A stretch of DNA of 42,586 nucleotides. Origin: Candidatus Pacearchaeota archaeon (GTDB lineage Archaea; Nanobdellota; Nanobdellia; Pacearchaeales; GW2011-AR1). The stretch spans positions 1 to 42,586 of the forward strand of contig JAFCDB010000009.1 in assembly GCA_017609885.1 (NCBI GenBank). Reading direction: 5' to 3'. Shown in pieces: positions 34,782-42,586 of this stretch (positions are counted from its first letter, which is position 1; each line of letters begins with the position of its first letter). Below the pieces are notes generated by a model. The model searched no databases and had not been told where the DNA came from. It was given only the letters and a program-made list of their open reading frames with translations. The position numbers and the translations under genes were made by a program.

Positions 34782-35168
34782 ATGAAAATGAAAGTTTCTC
34801 AAATTATGCGCAAGGCAGTTGTGATTGATGACCACATACTTGTAAGGGATGCTGCAAAAATTATGTCAAAAAAAGATATTGGGAGTTTGATAATTGTAAA
34901 GGATTCTAAGGTTAAGGGAATAATTACTGAAAGAGATGTAATGAGGAATATCAAAAAAATAAATTCAAAAGTTAAACAAGTAATGAGTACAAAAGTTTTG
35001 ACTACTTCGCCTGATGAGGACTTGTCAGAAGTTGCGAATCTTATGACAGCCCACAAAATAAAAAGAGTGCCTGTTGTTGATAAAGAAAAATTAGTAGGAG
35101 TTATAACAATAACTGATGTTCTTGCGCATTCAAGCGGAGATTTCGGAGAGGATTTTTTGATTAATTAA
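34782..35168 (+). CDS. CBS-domain protein (start revised)
   Basis: MKMKVSQIMRKAVVIDDHILVRDAAKIMSKKDIGSLIIV..GIITERDVMR..VPVVDKEKLVGVITITDVL: two CBS motifs. Confidence 0.92.
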   Translation: MKMKVSQIMRKAVVIDDHILVRDAAKIMSKKDIGSLIIVKDSKVKGIITERDVMRNIKKINSKVKQVMSTKVLTTSPDEDLSEVANLMTAHKIKRVPVVDKEKLVGVITITDVLAHSSGDFGEDFLIN

Positions 35169-35931
35169 CCTTCGCTTCCCTCGTCTTCAAAGTTTCCAAA
35201 TCAAATTCTTTTAAAATCTCCAAAACATTTTTTCTCTGCTTAGAATTTCCCAAACCTTTCCAATCAATTAAAAAACAATCAATTTTTTCAGCTGTTTTTG
35301 AAATTGCCTGTTCAATCATTTGTTTTTTTAATGGAAATGCATATTCTGGAATTATGTGGGAAATTGCAAACTTATTTTCTAATTGAATTTGATTGAAATT
35401 AGAGCAATAGTGCGGACCTCCGACTCCAATAGCAACTTTATATTTTCCTTTCTTTTGATTTTTAGTTGATTTTATAATTGTTTTAGCAATAATCTCTCCT
35501 GCTTTTTTATCCTGCCATTGTTTTTTTGTAGAACCAATTTCAATAAACAAACAGGGAGTTTTGACAAATGGGCCGTGATGTGTTACTTCTAAAGAAACTT
35601 CGTAATCTAAATTATTTGTTTTGTTAAGAGTTTGAAAGAAATTTTTTAAGATTAAAGAGCTTGTTGAACAAAGGGTTTGAGCTTTTCCTCCAAATTCTGC
35701 TTTATTCCAGTTTCCAATTGCATGGACTGACAGGGTTTTAATTTCTTTTTGCGACTGGTGTTTTGATGCAAAAATTAGAAAATCAGCATTTATAGTTTCA
35801 TTAATATTTTCTGCAAAAATTATTTCTTTTTCAGTAAAATAAATCGGAAGTTTACAATCAAGTTTTTTTAAATTTTGAATTATATTTAATGCTGCAGGGT
35901 CTTTTTTTGAAGCGACAATTGCAAATTTCAT
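35161..35931 (-). CDS. dtdA: Archaeal-type D-aminoacyl-tRNA deacylase
   Basis: 256 aa; MKFAIVASKKDPAALNI, VTHHGPFVKTPCLFIEIGST, GVGGPHYC. Confidence 0.9.
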   Translation of the reverse strand: MKFAIVASKKDPAALNIIQNLKKLDCKLPIYFTEKEIIFAENINETINADFLIFASKHQSQKEIKTLSVHAIGNWNKAEFGGKAQTLCSTSSLILKNFFQTLNKTNNLDYEVSLEVTHHGPFVKTPCLFIEIGSTKKQWQDKKAGEIIAKTIIKSTKNQKKGKYKVAIGVGGPHYCSNFNQIQLENKFAISHIIPEYAFPLKKQMIEQAISKTAEKIDCFLIDWKGLGNSKQRKNVLEILKEFDLETLKTREAKVN

Positions 35932-35950
35932 TTTAAAAATAAATCATCAA

Positions 35951-37387
35951 TTATAATTCGTAAGTTCCTAAATAATCTTTTATTTCTTCTGTTTCAAGAG
36001 GAGTTTCAGAGAATTTACTCGCAAGGTTTTTTATCCAGCGCATTCTATCTAATTCAATTTCCTCACTAAGGTCTTTTTGACTTTTTGAATAATCATAAGA
36101 ATTTTCAAGCCAGTAGCTGCCAATTTCAAATCTCACAACAAGACGCCCATTGACAACTTCTGACTTTGTAATCTCAACCTCTTTTTCCCCAGTTTTAGCT
36201 TGAAGAACAAAAAGCTCTTCCTGAGTCAAAGTATAATCTGGTAAATCTTCCTCAACAATTGTTTCATTAAATAAAGTTTCATTTGTGGTTGTTTCATTAA
36301 TTTCAGATTCTAATTTGCCTTCAACAAAACTTTCAGGATTTTCACTATCAAGAATTGTAGAAATTGAAACAATCTCTTTAGATTCATAGGTCAAAGAAAC
36401 AACAAAATCCCCTTCTTGAGGAATTATTTCTAAAGAAGATAAATCTATTTCTATTTCATAAGCATATTCTCCTAAAAACTCCTTTCCAAACCCCTGTTCT
36501 ATTTCAAAATAATCTGTTATAATAGTTACTGTGTTTTCTTCAATATTTATCTCAACATCTTGTGATGAAGAAACAATTTCTGCACTCTCGCCCTCTGCTA
36601 ATTCATATGTAAAATAAGATTGCGCATTTGTTGTTCCCTGGATTTCAGAAATTAATTCAGCAACAACACTGCCAGTTATTGGAGATGTTTCAATCTCGCT
36701 CTCGCTTGTTTCACTATCACTTGAACTCTCTTCAGAACTTGACTCTTCGGTTGGAGTTGTCTCTTCTGTAGATTCAGCAGATTCTTTTGTTTCACTTGAA
36801 CTTTCTTCAACTTGTTCTTCAGGAATTTCTTCTGGTTCTTCTGCTATTTCCTCAACAGGTTCCTTGGGAGTTTCTTCGGGAGTTTCTTCGGGAGTTTCTT
36901 CGGGAGTTTCTTCGGGAGTTTCTTCGGGAGTTTCTTCTTCACTTTTATTACCCTCTCCGTCTCCTTCTGAACTCTTACTTGCCTTTACAATTTTCAACTC
37001 AAATTTAACATCAGGATAAACAATTTTTTCCCCAGCAACCCCAAAACCAGATCCTATCCCAGAGATACTTTTTCCCTCAATAAAAAAATCTCCTTCAACA
37101 GTTGACTGTGAAATTAATTCTTCAAGGGCAAATTTATATTGATCTTTTTCTGATGCAACTAAAACCAACGTATCTGCAGGCATTAATTCACCCGACTTCA
37201 TTGAAAGAGAAATTTTTCCTTGGAGCAATTCATTTTCATGGTAAATAGTATTTAATGAAATCGGAACTTTTCCAGTAATTGAAAATTTAAATAAATTAAA
37301 GAAAAAGATTACGAGAATGGCAATTAAAAAAAACATTATTATTGAACCTATTAATTTAAAATTTGTTTTTCTCTTTCTTTTTTTCAT
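35951..37387 (-). CDS. Membrane-anchored surface protein with Pro/Glu repeat region
   Basis: 478 aa; N-terminal TM, (EETP)n tract, Ser/Glu-rich linker. Confidence 0.7.
   Translation of the reverse strand: MKKRKRKTNFKLIGSIIMFFLIAILVIFFFNLFKFSITGKVPISLNTIYHENELLQGKISLSMKSGELMPADTLVLVASEKDQYKFALEELISQSTVEGDFFIEGKSISGIGSGFGVAGEKIVYPDVKFELKIVKASKSSEGDGEGNKSEEETPEETPEETPEETPEETPEETPKEPVEEIAEEPEEIPEEQVEESSSETKESAESTEETTPTEESSSEESSSDSETSESEIETSPITGSVVAELISEIQGTTNAQSYFTYELAEGESAEIVSSSQDVEINIEENTVTIITDYFEIEQGFGKEFLGEYAYEIEIDLSSLEIIPQEGDFVVSLTYESKEIVSISTILDSENPESFVEGKLESEINETTTNETLFNETIVEEDLPDYTLTQEELFVLQAKTGEKEVEITKSEVVNGRLVVRFEIGSYWLENSYDYSKSQKDLSEEIELDRMRWIKNLASKFSETPLETEEIKDYLGTYEL
36866..36937 (-). 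repeat. 12-bp tandem repeat (GGGAGTTTCTTC x6 on + strand)
   Basis: Six consecutive identical 12-nt units, in frame, encoding EETP on the minus strand. Confidence 0.95.
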
Positions 37388-38073
37388 TAGCTTGTTGTTT
37401 CAACAAGAGTAACTGCATTACTCCAGCTCAACTCTCCTTTTTTCTCAACATAAACTGAAATTACATCCCCCGGATTATAATCCAAAACTCTCTCTGACTG
37501 CAAATCATAATCCATTTTTTTACTGTCATCTGAAGAAATCACATTTCTGAATCCTGTATCTTCACCATTAATATAAATTTTAATTTCAAGTTCTCCCTGT
37601 CCTTCAAGATTCAAACTTGTAGAAATTCCTGTGATGCTTCCAGGACGCATCATAACATATCCAATATTTTTATTTCCTTGAACATTGGAACTTTCAAGAT
37701 AAGCTGATTCACTTGAGCTTTCTGCAAATCCAAAATTCAAATAATTAATGTTCTTGTAATCTTCCTTCTTTTCAAATTCATTAGTTGCATAAGTAACTAC
37801 AAAAATTTTGTTTTCCTGATTTTCCTCAAGATAACTTACTTCATAAATTCCAATATTGTTTTCATCAATTTCTTTTATCTCAACTTCATTAGGAAGGTTA
37901 TTTTGATTAATTTCAACAATCTCCTGAATTTCTCCTCGTTCTATTCCCTCTTTTTCAAGAAAAGATTTAACATATTCTCCAACTTCCTTTCCAACATCAC
38001 TGGAAATTGCCTGTGCAAAAACCCCGGTTAATACTAAAAACAATACTATCACAAAAACAGGGATTTTTTTCAT
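37387..38073 (-). CDS. Secreted hypothetical protein
   Basis: 228 aa; signal peptide MKKIPVFVIVLFLVLTGVFAQA; 1-nt overlap with next gene. Confidence 0.7.
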   Translation of the reverse strand: MKKIPVFVIVLFLVLTGVFAQAISSDVGKEVGEYVKSFLEKEGIERGEIQEIVEINQNNLPNEVEIKEIDENNIGIYEVSYLEENQENKIFVVTYATNEFEKKEDYKNINYLNFGFAESSSESAYLESSNVQGNKNIGYVMMRPGSITGISTSLNLEGQGELEIKIYINGEDTGFRNVISSDDSKKMDYDLQSERVLDYNPGDVISVYVEKKGELSWSNAVTLVETTS

Positions 38074-38088
38074 TTTTCCTCTTTAGGT

Positions 38089-38364
38089 TTATTCCTGCAT
38101 TTCAGGTTGAGTTTGTTGTTCTGGAAGTTGTTCTTCAGGAATTTGAGCAGGCACTAAAACTATTTGACTTTCTTCATTGCGAAGCACAACATATCCTTGT
38201 TGTTCCACTCTGTTTATAACATCCTTTATTGCAGATTCATAAGCGTTAACTTGCGTCTTTATCAAATATCCTTGAATCTGTGGCCCAAGAACTGTCAGGT
38301 AAAGAAGGGCAACTACAAGAAGAACAATAACGAGAACAGCAACTTTAAATTTAATATCTTTCAT
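38089..38364 (-). CDS. Single-pass membrane protein (start revised)
   Basis: MKDIKFKVAVLVIVLLVVALLYLTVLGP..; Gln/Glu-rich tail. Confidence 0.6.
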   Translation of the reverse strand: MKDIKFKVAVLVIVLLVVALLYLTVLGPQIQGYLIKTQVNAYESAIKDVINRVEQQGYVVLRNEESQIVLVPAQIPEEQLPEQQTQPEMQE

Positions 38365-38414
38365 TTGACCTCCATACATAAATTAGCATATTAGAGTTTA
38401 AAAATTCTTTGTTG

Positions 38415-39608
38415 TTAAATAACTTCTCCAAAACCAATCAACCGCCAGTGCCCATCGACATTTCTCGCAATCCCCACATTATCTTTTTGAAATGGAACAA
38501 CAGGAGTATTCAAGTTCATTTCAATTTCATTTTCAGAAATTTTCATTATTTTCCCAAGAGTAATAGAAGTGCAGATGCTTAGCATTAAAGTTTCTCCAAC
38601 TTTAAAGTCCTCAACTTTTTTATGACCTTCCACGCCCATAACTTCCTTAAAATTTTCTGCCTTAATTTTCAACTTTTCTGTTATTTCTGGAAGTTTGCCT
38701 TTCAAACTTGCAACAGTCCCTGAAAGATGATCAGTTTTAGTCAGCGCCATATCTAACTCTGTTTCAATTGCTAAACTTCCACCAGGTTCTGCTTGTTTAA
38801 TTTCATAACTTCCCCTATAGATAGAAACAATTTTTGTTTTAACAGTTTTATATATTTCTTTATTTTTCTCGATTTTTTTTATCCCAGGTTTAATCTCAAT
38901 TTCATCTCCGACTTTCAAAATTCCTTTTTTTAATGCTCCTCCTAAAACTCCTCCATGAAGATTATTTATTTTTGTTCCTGGTTTGTTAATATCAAAACTT
39001 CTTGCAACAAAAAATATTGGATCTGCCTTTTTATCTCTTTGAGGAATTTCTATTTCCGCTAATGCTTTGTAAATTAAATCTATGCTCACTCCTTGCTGGG
39101 CTGAAACTGGAATTACTGGGGAATTTTCTGCAATTGTTCCTTTAACAAATTCTTTTATTTTTTTATAGCTTTCAAAAGCTTGTTTTTTCAAAACTAAATC
39201 AATTTTATTTTGAACAATTATAATTTTGTTAATTTTTTTTGCCTGCAATGCAGTTAAATGTTCGCGCGTCTGCGGTTTAATTCCCTCATTTGCTGCAACA
39301 ACGAGAATTGCAGCGTCGATAACTGCAGCTCCAGAAAGCATTGTTGCCATAAGCATCTCATGCCCTGGAACATCAACAAAAGTCAAATACCTAAATGGCT
39401 CTCCATCTTCAACATTGAATTTTTCCCCTTTCTTTTTTAAAACAATATCTGCATATCCAAGTTTAATTGTAATCCCGCGCTTAAGCTCCTCACTATGAAT
39501 ATCTGCGAATTTTCCTGAAAGAGCTTGGAGTAGAGTTGTTTTTCCATGGTCTATGTGCCCAACCATCCCAATATTCAATATAGGCAGTTTTGATATATTT
39601 GTTTCCAT
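38415..39608 (-). CDS. eif2g: Translation initiation factor aIF2 subunit gamma
   Basis: 397 aa; NIGMVGHIDHGKTTLLQALSG, DVPGHEMLMATMLSGAAVIDAAILVVAANE, QNKIDLV, VARSFDINKPGT. Confidence 0.95.
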   Translation of the reverse strand: METNISKLPILNIGMVGHIDHGKTTLLQALSGKFADIHSEELKRGITIKLGYADIVLKKKGEKFNVEDGEPFRYLTFVDVPGHEMLMATMLSGAAVIDAAILVVAANEGIKPQTREHLTALQAKKINKIIIVQNKIDLVLKKQAFESYKKIKEFVKGTIAENSPVIPVSAQQGVSIDLIYKALAEIEIPQRDKKADPIFFVARSFDINKPGTKINNLHGGVLGGALKKGILKVGDEIEIKPGIKKIEKNKEIYKTVKTKIVSIYRGSYEIKQAEPGGSLAIETELDMALTKTDHLSGTVASLKGKLPEITEKLKIKAENFKEVMGVEGHKKVEDFKVGETLMLSICTSITLGKIMKISENEIEMNLNTPVVPFQKDNVGIARNVDGHWRLIGFGEVI

Positions 39609-39653
39609 AAAATTAGTTAGAATGAGGGTTTTTTAAAACTTCGCAATGGGTCA

Positions 39654-40018
39654 TCAATAACTCAAAGCAGAACTTTCTTCCTTAATATTCAGCAAAACAA
39701 TAATGGCTGTTTCAAATTCTGAATCTGTCTTTATTGAAATTTTAATGCTTGCCATGTTCCTGAAATTTGCGACTTCAGTTTTTAGCTCCTGAATCCTATT
39801 CAACTCTAATATTTTTGACATAATTTTAGAAATTGTTTTCGAAGCATTAAGAATTTCAATAGCGATTAATTGTTCGTTTTCATTAAAATCGAAAATAAAA
39901 TTTCCAAGCTCTACAGCTCCAGCTGACTTAGCCCTTTCTAAATAAATAAAGAATCATTTTCCCTGTCATAATCGTATTCAAAGGTTTTCATTTTATCTTT
40001 AAACACCCCAATGTTCAT
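39654..40018 (-). pseudogene. DUF2283-like gene interrupted by a frameshift at a (TTTA)3 tract
   Basis: MNIGVFKDKMKTFEYDYDRENDSLFI* then, in -1 frame, YLERAKSAGAVELGNFIFDFNENEQLIAIEILNASKTISK.. to stop at 39654. Confidence 0.78.
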
Positions 40019-40051
40019 AATTAATTAAAGAATTAGTGAGTTATAAAATTA

Positions 40052-40447
40052 TTATTTCTTTTCCTCAACAACTTCCTTCTTCCCAAAAATATCTTCAAGT
40101 TTTTTCCCACCCTCTTTAATAACTACAGTATTTATCTGCACAGTGTCAGCAGAAATTGTATTTCCTCTAACTGTTTTTTTTCTTCGAAATCCTTTGTGAG
40201 GGGTTTTTTTCATGAATTTTCCCTTTGTTAAAAGTATTTTTCTTAATGCTGTGCCTTCTTCATCATTTTTTCCGGCAAAACCTGACTTGTCGCTTGTCCC
40301 TGTAATTTTAAACTCGTAGTCTTGTAAATCCGGAGAAATTTCTCTGCCTGAAAATGACTTCCCAATTTTTTTTCCAACTAAAACTTCTGATTCAATTTCA
40401 GTTTTGTAAGTTTTGCCTTTTTCTGAAATATTTATTTTAAATGCCAT
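40052..40447 (-). CDS. rps6e: Ribosomal protein eS6 (start revised)
   Basis: MAFKINISEKGKTYK..GKKIGKSFSGREI..EFKITGTSDKSGFAGK..KGFRRKKTVRGNTIS. Confidence 0.93.
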   Translation of the reverse strand: MAFKINISEKGKTYKTEIESEVLVGKKIGKSFSGREISPDLQDYEFKITGTSDKSGFAGKNDEEGTALRKILLTKGKFMKKTPHKGFRRKKTVRGNTISADTVQINTVVIKEGGKKLEDIFGKKEVVEEKK

Positions 40448-40497
40448 GTTATTCAATCATAAAATAGATTTTTAAAGCTTGCTATACAGTTAAAACA

Positions 40498-41229
40498 ATG
40501 GAAAATGAGATTTTGCTTGCGGTTGTCCAGGCAGCGACTGAGTTTTTGCCAATTTCGAGCTCAGGACATTTAGCGCTGATTTCAAATTTAGTTAGTGAAC
40601 CGAATCTTTTTTTAATTACTATCCTGCATTTTGCTTCCTTGCTCGCTGTTTTGATTTTTACAAGAAAAGAAATTTTTGAGTTGTTGAGTTTTAAAAAAGA
40701 AACAAAAAATCTTTGGATTTATTTAATTGTTGCGACAATACCTGCTGCTCTTTTTGGATTTTTTTTCAAGCCCATAATTGAATCATTTTTCAGCTCTTTT
40801 TTATTTATTGGTATTGCTTTTTTATTTACAGGAGCTATTATTTTTCTCACAAAAATTTCTGTTAGAAAAGGAGAATTAAATTGGAAGTCATCTTTAATAA
40901 TTGGTTTGTTTCAAGTGCTTGCGCTTTTTCCAGGAGTTTCAAGAAGCGGGATAACAATTTCATCTGCTCTTTTTTTTGGTGTTTCAAAAGATAAGGCAGT
41001 AAAATTTTCTTTTTTGCTTTTTGTTCCCTTGGTTATTGGAGCAGCGATTTCAGAAATTGGAAATGCGTATTTTAGTTCAAATTTAGTAATTGCATTTTTA
41101 ATTTGCTTTTTTCTGAGCTGGATTTTTCTTCATGCACTTTATTATTTTGTTAGAAAAGGAATGTTTTGGATTTTTTCAATTTACTGTTTTGTTGTCGGAT
41201 TGATTAGTTTGGCTGTTTATTTTACTTAA
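40498..41229 (+). CDS. uppP: Undecaprenyl-diphosphatase (UppP/BacA family)
   Basis: 243 aa; VVQAATEFLPISSSGHLAL and FPGVSRSGITISSALFFGVSKDKAVKFSFLL. Confidence 0.93.
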   Translation: MENEILLAVVQAATEFLPISSSGHLALISNLVSEPNLFLITILHFASLLAVLIFTRKEIFELLSFKKETKNLWIYLIVATIPAALFGFFFKPIIESFFSSFLFIGIAFLFTGAIIFLTKISVRKGELNWKSSLIIGLFQVLALFPGVSRSGITISSALFFGVSKDKAVKFSFLLFVPLVIGAAISEIGNAYFSSNLVIAFLICFFLSWIFLHALYYFVRKGMFWIFSIYCFVVGLISLAVYFT

Positions 41230-41274
41230 AGTTTTAAAAAATTTATCTTCCTGAATAATGTGTTTTCTTAAGAA

Positions 41275-42333
41275 TCAGGAAATTAAAATTATCAGTAAAG
41301 GGATTATAATAAAAATCATCAGGAAATAAAGTGCCTTTTTTCTTGATATATGAATCAAGCGTTTAGAGATGAATTTTGTTGCTCTGAATAGAAGTTCTGT
41401 GTTTGGGAGGAAAATTAATGTCCCAACAACTGCGAATAAAAAATAAGACAAGGCAACTGCGAGTGCAGGAGTTTTTCCAAGTATTACTGACGCTAAAAAT
41501 ATATCTGTGAATGTTCCTAAATTGGCTCCTAATATAAATGGAACTGCTTTTTTTAAATTTATTATTCTTGAAACTGCAAGAGGAACTAAGAGGCCGATTG
41601 TGATGCTTGAAGAGAATAATACTCCCGTTAAGATAACTCCTGTAAAATAAGCCTTATATTTTGATTCAAAATGCCTGTTGATGAAATTTCTCGCTTTTTC
41701 TTCGCCACCGAGAACATCTATGACCGACTTTCCTATATATTTCAATGTGACAATTAGCAGTGCAAACGCAATAATTAGTAAAATTAATTTGTGATTTCTT
41801 GTAAACAATGGTTCAAGAATTGGAGAAGTTATTATTCCAATGAAATCAGGAATTTTTAATATTAATAATTTGTCCTCTAAAAATGATGCGAGAAAAAAAG
41901 ATGTTCTGGAAAAAAGTTTTAAGAAATATTCTAAAGGAAAAATTATTGCCACCAAACATGCGCTGTAAATTGAATAACAAAGTCCTATTTCAAATCCATG
42001 TCTGAAGTCTCTTCTTTTTTTGGCAATTGTTATTATTGAAATTATTATAGCAGTAATTGTTGTTCCAAATAAAGCGCCAATTAAAATAAAAATTGCTGTT
42101 TGCAAGTTTATTAAATTATTCCCTGCGAATGTCACCGCAACTGTGCCAACTGCTCCTGATGACTGGACTATCGAAGTTACAAACCATCCAACTGAAAGAG
42201 CTTTTATAGGAGTCAAGCTTTGCATAAGGAAATCTTTTATATTCGGTGCAAGAAAAAGAGAGCTCTGTTTTATTAATTCAATTGAAAAGATAAATACATA
42301 AATAAATCCGATAAGTTTTAACCACTTTTTCAT
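41275..42333 (-). CDS. Na/Pi-cotransporter family protein
   Basis: 352 aa; TSIVQSSGAVGTVAVTFAG and GALFGTTITA; second repeat LFSSSITIGLLVPLA..GANLGTFTD. Confidence 0.85.
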   Translation of the reverse strand: MKKWLKLIGFIYVFIFSIELIKQSSLFLAPNIKDFLMQSLTPIKALSVGWFVTSIVQSSGAVGTVAVTFAGNNLINLQTAIFILIGALFGTTITAIIISIITIAKKRRDFRHGFEIGLCYSIYSACLVAIIFPLEYFLKLFSRTSFFLASFLEDKLLILKIPDFIGIITSPILEPLFTRNHKLILLIIAFALLIVTLKYIGKSVIDVLGGEEKARNFINRHFESKYKAYFTGVILTGVLFSSSITIGLLVPLAVSRIINLKKAVPFILGANLGTFTDIFLASVILGKTPALAVALSYFLFAVVGTLIFLPNTELLFRATKFISKRLIHISRKKALYFLMIFIIIPLLIILIS

Positions 42334-42586
42334 GTTTTAGCATAGTAATAATAGGTTATAAATTTTTTGAAAGGATGTAAAAATAAAGAGGCAAAAAACC
42401 GAAGTTCTTTACCCCTACCAACCGAAGTTGGCAATAATCTAGAGATAATGAAGTTTATAAGGTTTTTGGTTCTGGCAGTATCTCCGCAGACAGCTCTTTC
42501 AAAGCTGTTTGATTAAGCTAATATAAAACAAATCATTATATAATTCTCCAGATAAATTCAATAAATCATCACCAATAAATAAAAAT

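Noticed and set aside
36866-36937. CRISPR array
   Set aside because: 12-bp units are contiguous without spacers and in frame within a CDS
39226-39498. Plus-strand ORFs opposite aIF2-gamma
   Set aside because: Antisense shadows of conserved GTPase motifs

Overview
AT-rich archaeal chromosome segment, probably from a small-genome DPANN-type archaeon (inferred from gene content and composition; no search was run). Housekeeping genes include an Lhr-like helicase, GT4 glycosyltransferase, thioredoxin, FEN1, family-B DNA polymerase, an L7Ae/eS28/eL24 cluster, an endonuclease IV-like protein, SMC, RNase HII, D-aminoacyl-tRNA deacylase, aIF2-gamma, eS6, UppP and a Na/Pi cotransporter-like protein. 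Main observations: (1) a 6.33-kb integrated element (28362-34699) splits a tRNA-Ser gene at its anticodon loop. The two halves keep perfectly complementary acceptor stems. The element carries an integrase, an intact different tRNA-Ser(GCT), two divergent regulators and an uncharacterised five-gene operon (nucleotidyltransferase-like, HExxH protein, three unknowns). (2) An overlapping CYTH / acetyl-CoA synthetase / 2-oxoacid:ferredoxin oxidoreductase / minimal [FeFe]-hydrogenase-like operon. (3) An SMC-type ATPase with a Rad50-like CxxC zinc hook in place of a hinge. (4) An unannotated 25-38 aa eL41-like gene missing from the ORF track. (5) A 108-bp structured intergenic repeat with two copies differing at 2 positions. 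(6) A second intergenic repeat family with nested terminal inverted repeats. (7) An att-like duplication of an initiator tRNA 3' end. (8) A DUF2283-like gene frameshifted at a (TTTA)3 tract. Functional calls come from reading motifs in the translations, without any database search.
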